DNA of 64,000 bases from Anaerotignum sp. (GTDB lineage Bacteria > Bacillota > Clostridia > Lachnospirales > Anaerotignaceae). Below are positions 15,526 to 24,907 of the stretch, in pieces. Under the pieces are notes generated by a model. It had not been told where the DNA came from, made no database searches, and saw nothing but the letters and a program-made list of their open reading frames with translations. Every line of letters begins with the position of its first letter. Within the stretch, counting starts at the first letter, position 1. The position numbers and the translations under genes were made by a program. The DNA is taken from positions 1 through 64,000 of the forward strand of contig NZ_JAFUMA010000066.1 in NCBI RefSeq assembly GCF_017483025.1, written 5' to 3'.

Positions 15526-17172
15526 TTCAGCTATTTCTTCTTTCTTTTTCGCAGTCGTTCTTTTTCTCTTTGGTTTTTCTTCTTTTGCCGCTTCTGCCGC
15601 CTTGGCTGCTTCTTCCGCTGCCTTGGCTGCTTCTTCTGCCGCCTTAGCTGCTGCTGCTTTGGCTGCCTCTTCTTCCGCCCTTGCTGCCAGGATGGCTTCC
15701 AGCTCAGGATATTCCCTTTCCATATCGATCGTCTTCAGATCGTAGCCGCGGACGCCTTCTGTAGGGTCATCCGTCAGGGCTTCTCTGCTGAAGCTGTTGA
15801 CACGTTCGATACCTCTCTGGTCATGGAAGATAGATGCCGCGCCGTTAGTACAGCCGCTCTTACATGCCATACCTTCGATCAGATTGCCTTCCAGTCTGCC
15901 AAAGGCTGCCAGCCTCAGGGTCTTGATACATTCCTCGATACCATTGCAGCGAACAGGGGTGATCTCTGTTTCCACGCCCTCCAGCTTTGCCACACGGCGC
16001 ACGCTTTCTGCCACGCCGCCGGTTCTTGCGAAGATGCGGCCATAGGAGGAAGGTTCCCCTGCGTTCAGTTCGGGCAGGTTGGTCAGATCCAGGCCCTTGC
16101 CGTCAAACATGGCTCTCAGTTCTTCGAAGGTCAGCACATAATCCACAGCGCCTCTTACCTCAGGCTGCTTGATCTCTACTTTTTTCGCTGTGCAGGGGCC
16201 GATGAAGACCACTCTTGCCTTGGGGTCTTTTGCATGGATGGCTCTGCCCATGGCGATCATAGGAGAAACAGTGGTGGATACATGATCCAGCAAATTGGGA
16301 TGATTCTTTCTCACATAATCCACAAAGGCAGGGCAGCAAGATGTAGTCTTCCATTTCTTTTCTTCGATGGTATGTACGAATTCCTCTGTTTCCGTCAAAG
16401 ATACCATATCGCCGCCGACGGCCGCTTCCACAACAGAATGGAAGCCCAGTTCCTTGATACCCGCAAATACCTGACCCACCTTTACATCGCCAAACTGGCT
16501 GGCAACGGCAGGGGCAACCACAGCATATACATGATATGTTGTATTATTGAAGGAATCTCTCAGGAGATTCAGCACATTCATAACGAAGGATTTATCCACG
16601 ATGGCACCGAAAGGACACTGATGGACGCAGGAACCACAGGAGATGCATTTTTCGTGGTCGATGACTGCTTTTCTGTTTTCATCCATCTTTACCGCGCCAA
16701 CGGCACAGGCACGCATGCAGGGACGCATAACTTCACTGATAGCACCGAAGGGACAGTTCTGCTTGCATTTACCACATTCGATACACAGATCCTGATTGAT
16801 ATAGGCTCTGTGGTTTACGATGGAAATAGCACCTTTGGGGCAGTTTTCCTGACATTTATGACCCAGACAGCCGCGGCAGGAGTCGCTGACTACAAAACGG
16901 TCGATGGGACATTCATCGCAGGCAGAGTCCAGCACGTTGATGATACGGTCGTCCTTTGTAGGCTCCAGCACCAGATGCACACGGTCTTCGATGATATGAC
17001 GTTCTTTATAGATACAGCAGCGGAAAGATGCCTTGGGGCCGGGGATGATGGCTTCTGCAATATTCCTTTCCAGGAAAGGATCCTTCACCAGGGTGCCCTG
17101 GAAAAAACGGCTTGCGACCTCTTTATTTACCAGATATTTGATATACTGTACATTACTTTCAAAATTGCTCAT
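15523..17172 (-). CDS. [FeFe] hydrogenase, group-B-like, with Lys/Ala-rich tail
   Basis: 549 residues; reversible H2 production or uptake with ferredoxin-type electron transfer, probably cytoplasmic. Several [4Fe-4S] Cys sets lie at about 85-205 (CRGCLGHKCQENCP, CIECGKCKQNCP, CMRACAVG, CISCGSCVHQCP). H-cluster motifs: L1 TSCCPAF (C279/C280), L2 GPCTAKKVE and L3 GMACKSGCTNGA. L2 reads GPC instead of the MPC of group A enzymes, and L3 lacks the GGC form, as in group-B-like hydrogenases. The last ~50 residues are almost only Ala, Lys and Glu, ending KPKRKRTTAKKK, an unusual basic tail. No maturase genes are nearby. Confidence 0.87.
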   Translation of the reverse strand: MSNFESNVQYIKYLVNKEVASRFFQGTLVKDPFLERNIAEAIIPGPKASFRCCIYKERHIIEDRVHLVLEPTKDDRIINVLDSACDECPIDRFVVSDSCRGCLGHKCQENCPKGAISIVNHRAYINQDLCIECGKCKQNCPFGAISEVMRPCMRACAVGAVKMDENRKAVIDHEKCISCGSCVHQCPFGAIVDKSFVMNVLNLLRDSFNNTTYHVYAVVAPAVASQFGDVKVGQVFAGIKELGFHSVVEAAVGGDMVSLTETEEFVHTIEEKKWKTTSCCPAFVDYVRKNHPNLLDHVSTTVSPMIAMGRAIHAKDPKARVVFIGPCTAKKVEIKQPEVRGAVDYVLTFEELRAMFDGKGLDLTNLPELNAGEPSSYGRIFARTGGVAESVRRVAKLEGVETEITPVRCNGIEECIKTLRLAAFGRLEGNLIEGMACKSGCTNGAASIFHDQRGIERVNSFSREALTDDPTEGVRGYDLKTIDMEREYPELEAILAARAEEEAAKAAAAKAAEEAAKAAEEAAKAAEAAKEEKPKRKRTTAKKKEEIAE

Positions 17173-17532
17173 AGTTTCCTACCCTCTTTTCCTATAAAAA
17201 AGCTTCTCACAACAAAAGCGCACGCCCAAAATATCACTCTATTGGAAACATACGCTCTTTTTCACAAATTTATAAACTCATACTGCTTCTCTTTGCCCCA
17301 TTCTAACATGAATTTGTTTCGCATGCAAGTTAATTCCCCCGATTCGCTGTGCAAAATTAAACATATTTTATCAATAATTTTGTGCATTTCTTCAGCTGTC
17401 TTTCCGAAAAAAAATAATATAAATTCCCTGTTTTTTACATATGGACAGCTTTTTTCTCTGCCAACTTTTCCCCAAAGAAAAAAAGACCCTCTTCGCAGGA
17501 CAACAAAGAGGGCCTTTTATATCATTTTTCCA
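17173..17532. other. Intergenic region between hydrogenase and phoR-like gene
   Basis: 360 bp, AT-rich. It contains the terminator of the phosphate operon near the phoR end. A loose inverted repeat, CAAAATT and AATTTTG (about 17352-17388), lies in the upstream part of the hydrogenase leader. I found no convincing minus-35/minus-10 pair and no coding frame. Confidence 0.5.
17478..17515 (-). terminator. Terminator of the phosphate operon
   Basis: CCCTCTT and AAGAGGG form the stem; on the minus strand a long T-run follows. It lies about 20 bp after the PhoR-like kinase stop. Confidence 0.85.
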
Positions 17533-19206
17533 TTATTTTTCATTTTTCTGCTGCAAAGGGCAAACCACCCGCATAGTCGTCCCTTTCCCCGGCTGGCTTT
17601 CGATGGAAACCTTCCCGCCATGCAAAGCCGCACCATGCTTCACGATGGAAAGCCCCAGCCCCGTTCCGCCGTTTTCCGCAGAGCGGCTGGAATCTACCCG
17701 ATAAAACCTCTCGAAAATACGACTCTGATCTTCTTTAGCGATACCAATGCCCGTATCCGCCACCTCCAGAAGGAGCTTTTCCTTCTCTCTGCGCAGAGTC
17801 AGGCGCACTTCTCCGTCGGGCTTATTATAACGGATGGCATTATCACAAAGATTATAAACCATTTCCGTCAGCACCTGCTTCACACCAAAGAACTGTAAGG
17901 GCTCGGTCTGGGCAATCAGGGTCACATTTTTCTTCTCCGCAGTGGGAAGAAGTCTTTCCCTCACCTCCAGGACAAGGGCATCCATAGACACCCATTCCTT
18001 TTCCAGAATGCCGTCCTTTTCATCCAGCTTGGAAAGCTTGATGATATCCTGTACCATTTCGATGAGACGCTGGGCTTCATCGTAGATCTTCCCTGCAAAG
18101 TTGCCCATATCCTCAGGGCGGACCATGCCGCTTTTCATGATCTCCGCAAAGCCGGAGATGGATGTCAGGGGCGTTTTCAGTTCATGGGAAACATTTGCGG
18201 TGAATTCCCGTCTGAGCTTCTCTCTTTCCTCTTTTTCCGTTGCATCGAAGAGAATGATGATGACGCCGGCATTTTCTCCGTCTCTAAAGACAGGATTGGC
18301 AATGATCTCGCAGATCTTCCCATTTACCTCTAATCGTTCTTCCCGATGTTCCCCCTTCAGGGCACCTTCTACGCCACGGCGGAAGGCTTCGCTGCGGTTC
18401 AGAGCGAAAACATTTTTCCCCTCTTCCACCTGACTGATGCCCAGCAGGTTCTGCACACCTTCATTATAGGAAAGGACATCCCCCTCCGCATCCAGCACCA
18501 GGAGCCCCTCCTGCATATTGGATGTGATGGTATCGAATTCCTCTTTTCTGCGCTTTAACTCCGCCATCTGGCGATGGATCTCCCGATTCTGCACGGCGAT
18601 ACGCCGTAAAAGGGGCGTCAGTTCTTCATAGACCACAGCCCGATCAGGATTCTCCAAATCGATCTCATTGATGGGATTGGTAATATTTTTTGCTGTCTGG
18701 AAGGCCAGGAACAGGGACACCCCTACCATGACCGCCAAAATCAGCATCAAGGGGAAGGTCACCGTCATAAACAACGCCAAAACACTCATGATTTCCACGG
18801 ACATACGAAGGATACTGCCATCCCTGAGCTGTGTGGCATAATATAAGGTTCTTTTGGAAAGAGTGGTGGATCTTCTCTCACTTTCCCCCGCCCCCTCTTC
18901 CAGGGCTTCCTGCACTTCCTCGCGATTGCCGTGATTGTCCATTTCGGAAACATCCGCCACAGAGTCATACAAAACCGTGCCGTTTTTATGGATCCAGGTG
19001 ATACGGGTATCGGAATGATCGACCCCTTCCAGATATTCGATGCCCTCTATTTCAATACCGCGGGCAACATAGCCCGCTTCCCGCTGCAGCTCTTCCATCA
19101 TTTCAAAAGAGGAATAGCTGTACATGACCCCCATAATGAGGGTAGAAACGGCAAGCATGACTGCAAGAGCCACCAGGAAGATGGCACGAAAAATACGATT
19201 GGTCAT
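17533..19206 (-). CDS. phoR: PhoR-like sensor histidine kinase
   Basis: 557 residues. Two membrane segments (about 8-30 and 140-168) flank a ~110-residue extracytoplasmic domain. A HAMP-like linker, a PAS domain (about 215-325, EGLLVLDAEGDVLSYNEG), a HisKA domain with ANVSHELKTPLTS (H341) and a HATPase domain (DNAIRYNKPDGE, GTGLGLSIVKHGA) follow. This is the PhoR layout. Its start overlaps the regulator stop by 4 bp, and the operon carries pst and phoU genes, so phosphate sensing through PstSCAB-PhoU is the likely job. Confidence 0.88.
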   Translation of the reverse strand: MTNRIFRAIFLVALAVMLAVSTLIMGVMYSYSSFEMMEELQREAGYVARGIEIEGIEYLEGVDHSDTRITWIHKNGTVLYDSVADVSEMDNHGNREEVQEALEEGAGESERRSTTLSKRTLYYATQLRDGSILRMSVEIMSVLALFMTVTFPLMLILAVMVGVSLFLAFQTAKNITNPINEIDLENPDRAVVYEELTPLLRRIAVQNREIHRQMAELKRRKEEFDTITSNMQEGLLVLDAEGDVLSYNEGVQNLLGISQVEEGKNVFALNRSEAFRRGVEGALKGEHREERLEVNGKICEIIANPVFRDGENAGVIIILFDATEKEEREKLRREFTANVSHELKTPLTSISGFAEIMKSGMVRPEDMGNFAGKIYDEAQRLIEMVQDIIKLSKLDEKDGILEKEWVSMDALVLEVRERLLPTAEKKNVTLIAQTEPLQFFGVKQVLTEMVYNLCDNAIRYNKPDGEVRLTLRREKEKLLLEVADTGIGIAKEDQSRIFERFYRVDSSRSAENGGTGLGLSIVKHGAALHGGKVSIESQPGKGTTMRVVCPLQQKNEK

Positions 19207-19880
19207 ACGTTTCCACCTACTTTATAGCCAACACCGCGGACGGTCTCGATATATTCCCCGCAGCTGCCCAGCTTCTGACGCAGCGTACGGATATGTACGT
19301 CTACGGTACGGTTTTCCCCGTCGAAGCCATAGCCCCAAATGCTGTTGAGGAGCTGATCTCGGGTCAGCACGCGTCCTCTGTTTTCCATCAGGAGGCAAAG
19401 CAGATCGAATTCCTTCAAGGTCAGGGTCACTTCTGTGCCACTTGCTTTTACCTCATGACGGGTCTTATTCACAGTCAGATCGCCTAGCTGATAGACCACT
19501 TCTGTTTCATCCTTTTCTGCCCGGCGCAGCAGCGCTTTCACCCTTGCCAGCAGTTCCATCATGCTGAAAGGCTTCGCCACATAATCATCGGCGCCGCTGT
19601 CCAGACCCATGACCTTATCATACTCGCTGCTTTTTGCAGTCAGCAGGATGATGGGCATTTTTTTTGTCTGAGGGGCCTGTCTCAGTTTTTTCAAAATGCT
19701 GATGCCGTCCTCTTCGGGAAGCATCAGGTCTAATAGCACCAGATCCGGCAGCTGGGTTTCGCAGGCATGCCAGAAAGCAGAGGGCTTTTCGAAGCCCTCC
19801 GCACGGAAGCCGGCACTATGCAGCGTATACGCCACCAGTTCACGGATGCTGTTATCGTCTTCTACTAAATAAATCAGCAT
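19203..19880 (-). CDS. PhoB/PhoP-like response regulator
   Basis: 225 residues. Receiver domain with VEDD, phospho-acceptor D51 in LVLLDLMLPEEDG and the Lys of DDYVAKPF; the DNA-binding winged helix (LTLKEFDLLCLLMENRG, RTVDVHIRTLRQKLG) is OmpR-type. It is paired with the PhoR-like kinase and follows pst-phoU. The repeated ATTTAAC elements before both pstS genes are candidate binding sites for it. Confidence 0.9.
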   Translation of the reverse strand: MLIYLVEDDNSIRELVAYTLHSAGFRAEGFEKPSAFWHACETQLPDLVLLDLMLPEEDGISILKKLRQAPQTKKMPIILLTAKSSEYDKVMGLDSGADDYVAKPFSMMELLARVKALLRRAEKDETEVVYQLGDLTVNKTRHEVKASGTEVTLTLKEFDLLCLLMENRGRVLTRDQLLNSIWGYGFDGENRTVDVHIRTLRQKLGSCGEYIETVRGVGYKVGGNV

Positions 19881-19892
19881 GAAAACACCACC

Positions 19893-20552
19893 TTAAATGA
19901 GGGACTGTTCATTGATCATCAGCTTGAATTGCAGTCCCAGTTTTTCTGCCGCCTTGCGGCACATGATCATACGTTCCAGGAAGATCTCGAAATAATCCAT
20001 GACAGAGCCATAATGGGTGTCAACGGACAGTTTCAGTTTGATGAGGCTATGCTCCTGGTTGATCTTCAAAACGGATTTTTCTACGGAATAATTGACCCTA
20101 TCGTGGATATCGAAGGTCTTTTTATCCTGATTGCGGACACGGCTGCGGCGTACATCGCTCTTATCCGCCAGGATCAGGGCTGCCGCAATGGCATTGACAG
20201 GCACGCCTGTGCCTTCGTCATGGTTGCCGATGGCTGTCACCACTGTGGCGATATCCTCGGGGGACATATCCATCCTATCCAGGATACGGAAGGCCATGAC
20301 TGCCCCGCTCTGGGAATGTTCGGAACGATTCACCAGATTGCCGATATCGTGCAGATAGGCAGCGATCATGCCCAACTCCACTTCATGATGGGAAAAACCC
20401 AGGGTTTCCAGAATATATTTCACATTTTCCGCAACCTTTGTCACATGGGCAAAGGAATGTTCAGTAAAGCCCAGAGCCGCCAGAGATTCGTCGGCCTTCT
20501 GGATATAGGTACGAATGGCATCATTTTTCTTGATTTGTTCGTATGTGATCAT
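19893..20552 (-). CDS. HD-domain phosphohydrolase embedded in the phosphate operon
   Basis: The start ATG at 20552 overlaps the phoU stop as ATGA, so translation is likely coupled; GAGGAGAG precedes it. The 219-residue soluble protein has HD metal motifs: HSFAHVTKV, AAYLHDIGN, SEHSQSG and NHDEG. The domain hydrolyses phosphate esters, often of nucleotides or signalling nucleotides, but the substrate is not predictable. Its position between phoU and the response-regulator gene is not the usual pho operon content, and suggests a role in phosphate signalling or nucleotide turnover during phosphate limitation. Confidence 0.82.
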   Translation of the reverse strand: MITYEQIKKNDAIRTYIQKADESLAALGFTEHSFAHVTKVAENVKYILETLGFSHHEVELGMIAAYLHDIGNLVNRSEHSQSGAVMAFRILDRMDMSPEDIATVVTAIGNHDEGTGVPVNAIAAALILADKSDVRRSRVRNQDKKTFDIHDRVNYSVEKSVLKINQEHSLIKLKLSVDTHYGSVMDYFEIFLERMIMCRKAAEKLGLQFKLMINEQSLI

Positions 20553-21211
20553 TTTCTCTCCTCTTCTGCAATTACATGCTGTCCTGTGATGGAGAATTCG
20601 ACCCATTCCGCAATATTTGTCGCATGGTCGCCGATACGTTCCAGATATTTGGCGATCATCAGAAGATCGATACAGAATTCACCGTTTTTCTGGTCTTCAC
20701 TGATCAGGCTGATGATCTCTGCTTTTACCTTGTCGAACAGTTCATCCACCACATCATCATACTTCATAACGGAACGAGCCAGATTCAGGTCTTTCTTTAC
20801 GAAGGAATCTACGGAATCTGTTACCATTTTTACCGCTGCCCTTGCCATATCCTGGATATGCAGCTTACTTTCTGTGTCATGGTCTTTCATTACGGCCATG
20901 ATCTCTGCAATATCCCCCGCCTGGTCGCCGATACGTTCCATATCAGAGATCATTTTCAGGGCAGAAGAGATGGCTCTGAGGTCTTTTGCCACAGGCTGCT
21001 GCTGCAGCAGAAGGCGCATGCAGAAGGTCTCGATATCCCGTTCCATTCTGTCAATTTCATTATCCTTTTCAAAAACAGTCTGTACCACAGACTTATCATA
21101 TTTGATGAGAGCAGACATAGAAGCTGTAATGGCTTCTTCACACAATGCCCCCATCTTGATCAGTTCCACATTCAGCTGTTCCAGCTGGGAATCAAAACGA
21201 CTACGTACCAT
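20549..21211 (-). CDS. phoU: Phosphate transport/signalling regulator PhoU
   Basis: 220 residues made of two three-helix PhoU repeats. The motifs MERDIETFCMRLL, RDLRAISSALKMISDMERIGDQ in the first repeat, and MIAKYLERIGDHATNIAEWV in the second are the E/D-rich metal-binding signatures. It links the Pst transporter to the PhoR-like kinase. It begins 3 bp after pstB and overlaps the HD gene. Confidence 0.95.
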   Translation of the reverse strand: MVRSRFDSQLEQLNVELIKMGALCEEAITASMSALIKYDKSVVQTVFEKDNEIDRMERDIETFCMRLLLQQQPVAKDLRAISSALKMISDMERIGDQAGDIAEIMAVMKDHDTESKLHIQDMARAAVKMVTDSVDSFVKKDLNLARSVMKYDDVVDELFDKVKAEIISLISEDQKNGEFCIDLLMIAKYLERIGDHATNIAEWVEFSITGQHVIAEEERK

Positions 21212-21214
21212 AAA

Positions 21215-21970
21215 TCAACCAAACCTCCCTGTAATATAATCCTCTGTTCTCTGATCTTTAGGCATAGAGAACAATGTTTCTGTTTTATCGTATTCAACCA
21301 CTTCGCCCAGAAGGAAAAAGGCCGTATTATCGGAGATACGAGTCGCCTGCTGCATATTATGTGTTACCATAATAATAGTGTAATCTTTTTTCAGCTCCAG
21401 CGCAAGTTCTTCGATGCGGGAAGTGGAAATAGGGTCCAGCGCAGATGTAGGCTCATCCATCAGCAGGACTTCAGGCTGTACCGCCAGGGCTCTGGCAATA
21501 CAAAGTCTCTGCTGCTGACCGCCGGACATACCCAATGCATTTTTCTTCAGTCTGTCCTTTACTTCATCCCAGATAGCCGCATCACGCAATGCTTTTTCCA
21601 CGATCTCATCCAGCTGTACCTTGGAGCGGATGCCGTGAGTTCTGGGGCCATAGGCGATGTTATCGTAAATGCTCATGGGGAAGGGATTGGGCTTCTGGAA
21701 CACCATGCCCACTCTTTTTCTCAGCAGGTTGATATCCATGCCTTTATAGATATCCTCCCCGTCTAATAATACCTGCCCTGTGATCTTGCAGCCTTCCACC
21801 AGGTCGTTCATACGGTTCAGGCTTTTCAGAAGTGTGGATTTACCACAGCCGGAAGGGCCGATGAAGGCAGTGATCTCCTTTTCGGGCAGTTCCAGATTGA
21901 TGTTTTTCAGGGCCTTGAAATCGCCATAATATAAATCTAAATTTGATACGGAAATTTTACTTTTATCCAT
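21215..21970 (-). CDS. pstB: Phosphate ABC transporter ATP-binding protein
   Basis: 251 residues, typical of PstB. Walker [10 protein letters not shown], PstB-specific LNRMNDL region, [15 protein letters not shown], signature [15 protein letters not shown], Walker [14 protein letters not shown], and VTHNMQQA. Drives high-affinity phosphate uptake with PstA and PstC. Its start touches the pstA stop. Confidence 0.96.
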   Translation of the reverse strand: MDKSKISVSNLDLYYGDFKALKNINLELPEKEITAFIGPSGCGKSTLLKSLNRMNDLVEGCKITGQVLLDGEDIYKGMDINLLRKRVGMVFQKPNPFPMSIYDNIAYGPRTHGIRSKVQLDEIVEKALRDAAIWDEVKDRLKKNALGMSGGQQQRLCIARALAVQPEVLLMDEPTSALDPISTSRIEELALELKKDYTIIMVTHNMQQATRISDNTAFFLLGEVVEYDKTETLFSMPKDQRTEDYITGRFG

Positions 21971-22848
21971 TATGCTTTTACACCAGCTTTCTTTGCAATG
22001 AAAGAGGACAATGCGTTAATGCAGACAACCATTACCAGCAGAACGACTGCTGTCGCATAGGCCTGATCCATATATAAACCTTCATTCAACAATGCGTACA
22101 TGTGTACCGCCAGGGTACGGCCGGAGGAGAAGAAGCCATCTGCCACCTGTGCCGCTGTGCCTGCAGGGTAGAGCAGCGCCGCCGTTTCGCCGACGATACG
22201 GCCCACCGCCAGGATGACACCCGCCAGGATACCGGGCACCGCAGAAGGCAGAACCACGCGAAATACGGTACGCAATTTACCTGCGCCCAGGCCAAAGCTG
22301 CCTTCTCTGTAGGCATCAGGAACGGACTGCAGAGCTTCTTCTGTGGTTCTCATGATAAGGGGAAGAACCATGATGGCCAAGGTCAAAGAACCGCCCAGAA
22401 TGGAATAGCCCCAGCCCAAATAGATATTGAAGAACAGATACCCAAACAGACCGAATACAATGGAAGGGATACCGGACAGGGTCTCTGTTGTCATTCTTAC
22501 GACGGAAACGAATTTATTCCCTCTCTTCGCATATTCCACCAGATAGATGGCGGAGCAGATGCCCGCGGGCACTGCGAAGATCAGCGTCATGGCTGTGATG
22601 GTCAGCGTATTGATGATGGCAGGCATCATGGAAACGTTGGTGGTATTGTATTCCCATTCGAACAGTTCGGGCTTCAGATTGGGGATGCCCTTTGCCAGAA
22701 TATATACGATCAGCGCCACCAGAACCGTCAGGGTGATGACTGCCGAAAGGATGACCAGCACCGCCAGGAACAGGGACAAGGGACTTCTTTTATAGGATGC
22801 CAGTCTTTCTTTGAATGATTGCGTATTAATGGCTTCGATGTGTTCCAT
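21970..22848 (-). CDS. pstA: Phosphate ABC transporter permease PstA
   Basis: 292 residues with six hydrophobic helices. The permease motif [19 protein letters not shown] and [21 protein letters not shown] are typical of PstA. The ATG overlaps the pstC stop by 1 bp. Forms the membrane channel with PstC. Confidence 0.94.
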   Translation of the reverse strand: MEHIEAINTQSFKERLASYKRSPLSLFLAVLVILSAVITLTVLVALIVYILAKGIPNLKPELFEWEYNTTNVSMMPAIINTLTITAMTLIFAVPAGICSAIYLVEYAKRGNKFVSVVRMTTETLSGIPSIVFGLFGYLFFNIYLGWGYSILGGSLTLAIMVLPLIMRTTEEALQSVPDAYREGSFGLGAGKLRTVFRVVLPSAVPGILAGVILAVGRIVGETAALLYPAGTAAQVADGFFSSGRTLAVHMYALLNEGLYMDQAYATAVVLLVMVVCINALSSFIAKKAGVKA

Positions 22849-23690
22849 CAGTCAGCCCTCCTTTTCAGTACAGAGAAGCACAGGTTAATAATCAGGATAA
22901 AGATGAACAGTACTACCGCAGTGCCCAGCAATGCTTCTCTGTGCAGATCGGCAGCGTAGCCCATTTCCATAACGATATTGGCTGTCATCGTTCTGACGCC
23001 GCCGAAGATGCTGTTGGGCACTACAGGCTGATTGCCCGCGATCATAACAACTGCCATAGTTTCACCGATAGCTCTGCCGATGCCCAGAATAACGCCTGCC
23101 AAGATGCCCTGCTTTGCCGCAGGCAGCACAGCGAAAAATACGCTTCTTTCATGGGTAGCGCCCAGGCCGAGGGAGCCTTCATAGTAGCTCATAGGAACTG
23201 CACGGATATTACTTTCCGCAACGCCGATAATGGTAGGCAGAATCATGATCCCCAACAGGATGGAGGCTGTTAAGACGCCCTTACCGCTGCCGCCGAAGAG
23301 ATTCTGCATGATAGGCACCAGAACCACCAGACCGAAGAAGCCGTATACGATGGAAGGGATACCCGCCAGAAGTTCTACTGCGGGTTTGATTACTTTGTAA
23401 AGTTTTTTGGGGCAGAACCACGCCAGAAAAACAGCGCAAAGGATGCCCAGGGGCACGCCCACGATGATAGCACCTGCTGTGACATATACACTGCCGACGA
23501 TCATGGGGAAGATGCCGTAAATGTTATTGGAAGGCTTCCAGGTGTCGCCCAACAGGAAATCCGCTACGCCGATCTCCTCGATGGCAGGCACACCATTGGC
23601 TAACAGGAACACGCAGATAAGCGCAACCGCCAGAATGGACAGGGCTGCTGCCGCCATGAAGACCCCTTTCATTACTTTTTCTTTCATCAT
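22848..23690 (-). CDS. pstC: Phosphate ABC transporter permease PstC
   Basis: 280 residues, six hydrophobic helices. LLAGIPSIVYGFFGLVVL and VPMSYYEGSLGLGATHERS are family motifs, as is IGRAIGETMAVVMIAGN. AAGGAGG lies 7 nt before the start. The gap from pstS is 114 bp with no clear terminator. Confidence 0.94.
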   Translation of the reverse strand: MMKEKVMKGVFMAAAALSILAVALICVFLLANGVPAIEEIGVADFLLGDTWKPSNNIYGIFPMIVGSVYVTAGAIIVGVPLGILCAVFLAWFCPKKLYKVIKPAVELLAGIPSIVYGFFGLVVLVPIMQNLFGGSGKGVLTASILLGIMILPTIIGVAESNIRAVPMSYYEGSLGLGATHERSVFFAVLPAAKQGILAGVILGIGRAIGETMAVVMIAGNQPVVPNSIFGGVRTMTANIVMEMGYAADLHREALLGTAVVLFIFILIINLCFSVLKRRAD

Positions 23691-23804
23691 TTTCTTTCCT
23701 CCTTTTTAAAAGGACCGCTTTTCTTGTTGTTTTGTAATCTTTTGTACTTTTCCGAGTTTCTTTTGCACATTTATATGGTTATCTCTTTTTCAGAAGTTAT
23801 TTTC

Positions 23805-24656
23805 TTATAATTCTGCCCATTCCTTGATTTCACCCTTGAAGATATTCTTTACTTCTTCGCTGGACATGTCATCCAAAGGATTTTCATGATTCACGATGAT
23901 GGCAATGCCATCCATGGCAATGACCGTAGGGATAAGGCCTGCTTCCAGTTCGCTTTCCTTCAGTTCACGGGAGGCCATGCCGATATCGCACATATCCTCC
24001 TTCAGGGAATTCATGCCGATGGTGGAATCAGACTGCTGCATTTCAATGGAGACATTAGGATTTACCGCTTCATAGGCTTCCTTGATCTTTTCCATGACAG
24101 GAGCTACGGAAGAAGAACCGGATACCACCACATTGCCCTTAGCTTCGGAAGGCGTATATACGCCTGTATTGCCGCGGCTGATATAGCCGCTTTCCTCAAC
24201 GACTGCCTGCCCTTCCTGGCTGAGAATAAAATTAATGAAATCCTGCGTAGCCGGGCTGGCGTCTGCCTTTGTGGCAATGTTGAAGGGTCTGGCGATTTTG
24301 TAGCTGCCATTTTTGATATTTTCAAAAGTAGCTTCCACGCCGTCGATCTCCAGTGTTTTCACAGCATCATTCATGGAACCCATGGAGATATAGCCAATGG
24401 CATTTTTATTGCCTGTTACCGTCATCAGCATGACTGCTGTGCTGTTGGTGATCTCTGCCATGTCTGTAGTCATATCCAGCTTATCGCCGGCTTCATTTTT
24501 TTCCTGGATGCCGAAAAGCTCTACGAAAGCGCCCCTTGTGCCGGAGCCATCCTCACGGGAAACGGGGGTGATGCTAACGTGGGAAATATCACCGCAGCCT
24601 GTCATCATGGCTGCACACAGGAACGCCGCCAGAGCCGCTGTGCATTTTCTTTTCAT
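23805..24656 (-). CDS. pstS: Phosphate-binding lipoprotein PstS (second copy)
   Basis: 283 residues. Lipoprotein signal peptide with lipobox MTGC. The N-terminal phosphate-loop motif SREDGSGTRGAF and a central VSGSSSVAPVMEKI are typical of the class of Clostridial PstS proteins; CDIGMASRELKESE follows. It closely resembles the PstS just upstream (same motifs in the same order). Being next to pstC with its own promoter, it is probably the main receptor of the transporter. Confidence 0.92.
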   Translation of the reverse strand: MKRKCTAALAAFLCAAMMTGCGDISHVSITPVSREDGSGTRGAFVELFGIQEKNEAGDKLDMTTDMAEITNSTAVMLMTVTGNKNAIGYISMGSMNDAVKTLEIDGVEATFENIKNGSYKIARPFNIATKADASPATQDFINFILSQEGQAVVEESGYISRGNTGVYTPSEAKGNVVVSGSSSVAPVMEKIKEAYEAVNPNVSIEMQQSDSTIGMNSLKEDMCDIGMASRELKESELEAGLIPTVIAMDGIAIIVNHENPLDDMSSEEVKNIFKGEIKEWAEL

Positions 24657-24711
24657 TTAACATACACTCCTTTGAGTTTTCTTTTTCTTTTAACTTATTC
24701 TTTACAAAAGA

Positions 24712-24757
24712 AGTATAAGAAATGAACGTTAAATGGATTACCATGATTTTGTTAAAT
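24712..24757 (-). promoter_or_regulatory. Pho-box-like repeats and promoter of the second pstS
   Basis: Minus-strand ATTTAAC occurs at 24751-24757 and 24728-24734, 23 bp apart, and TATACT lies at 24712-24717, 10 bp after the second copy. No good minus-35 hexamer is present. The upstream pstS has the identical spacing. Likely the binding site of the PhoB/PhoP-like regulator. Confidence 0.65.
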
Positions 24758-24774
24758 CTATGTAAAACCGCAAA

Positions 24775-24833
24775 ACAGGGCCCGGGGGCGAATACAGAGC
24801 CTGCTTTGCTTCCGTTTGCCCTCCGGACCCTGT
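24775..24833 (-). terminator. Long stem-loop after the first pstS
   Basis: ACAGGG at 24775-24780 pairs with CCCTGT at 24828-24833, extended by CCGG and GGGC pairings. The T-run is short on the minus strand and longer on the plus strand. It probably ends or attenuates the first pstS transcript before the promoter of the second. Confidence 0.55.
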
Positions 24834-24907
24834 CTTCTTTTTTATAACTTGTATATGGGGTGGGAGATTGTTACTATGAAAAAGTTTCTTTTATTTAGGA
24901 TATCTGC

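Noticed and set aside
17220-17400. Rex-type redox operator before the hydrogenase
   Set aside because: A TTGTGAA half-site is present, but the second half is missing; the CAAAATT/AATTTTG arms do not fit the Rex pattern.
15823-17898. 691-codon open frame opposite the hydrogenase
   Set aside because: Rich in His, Cys and Phe as antisense of a real gene would be; no ribosome site or motif, and it spans the intergenic region. It is a shadow of the hydrogenase.
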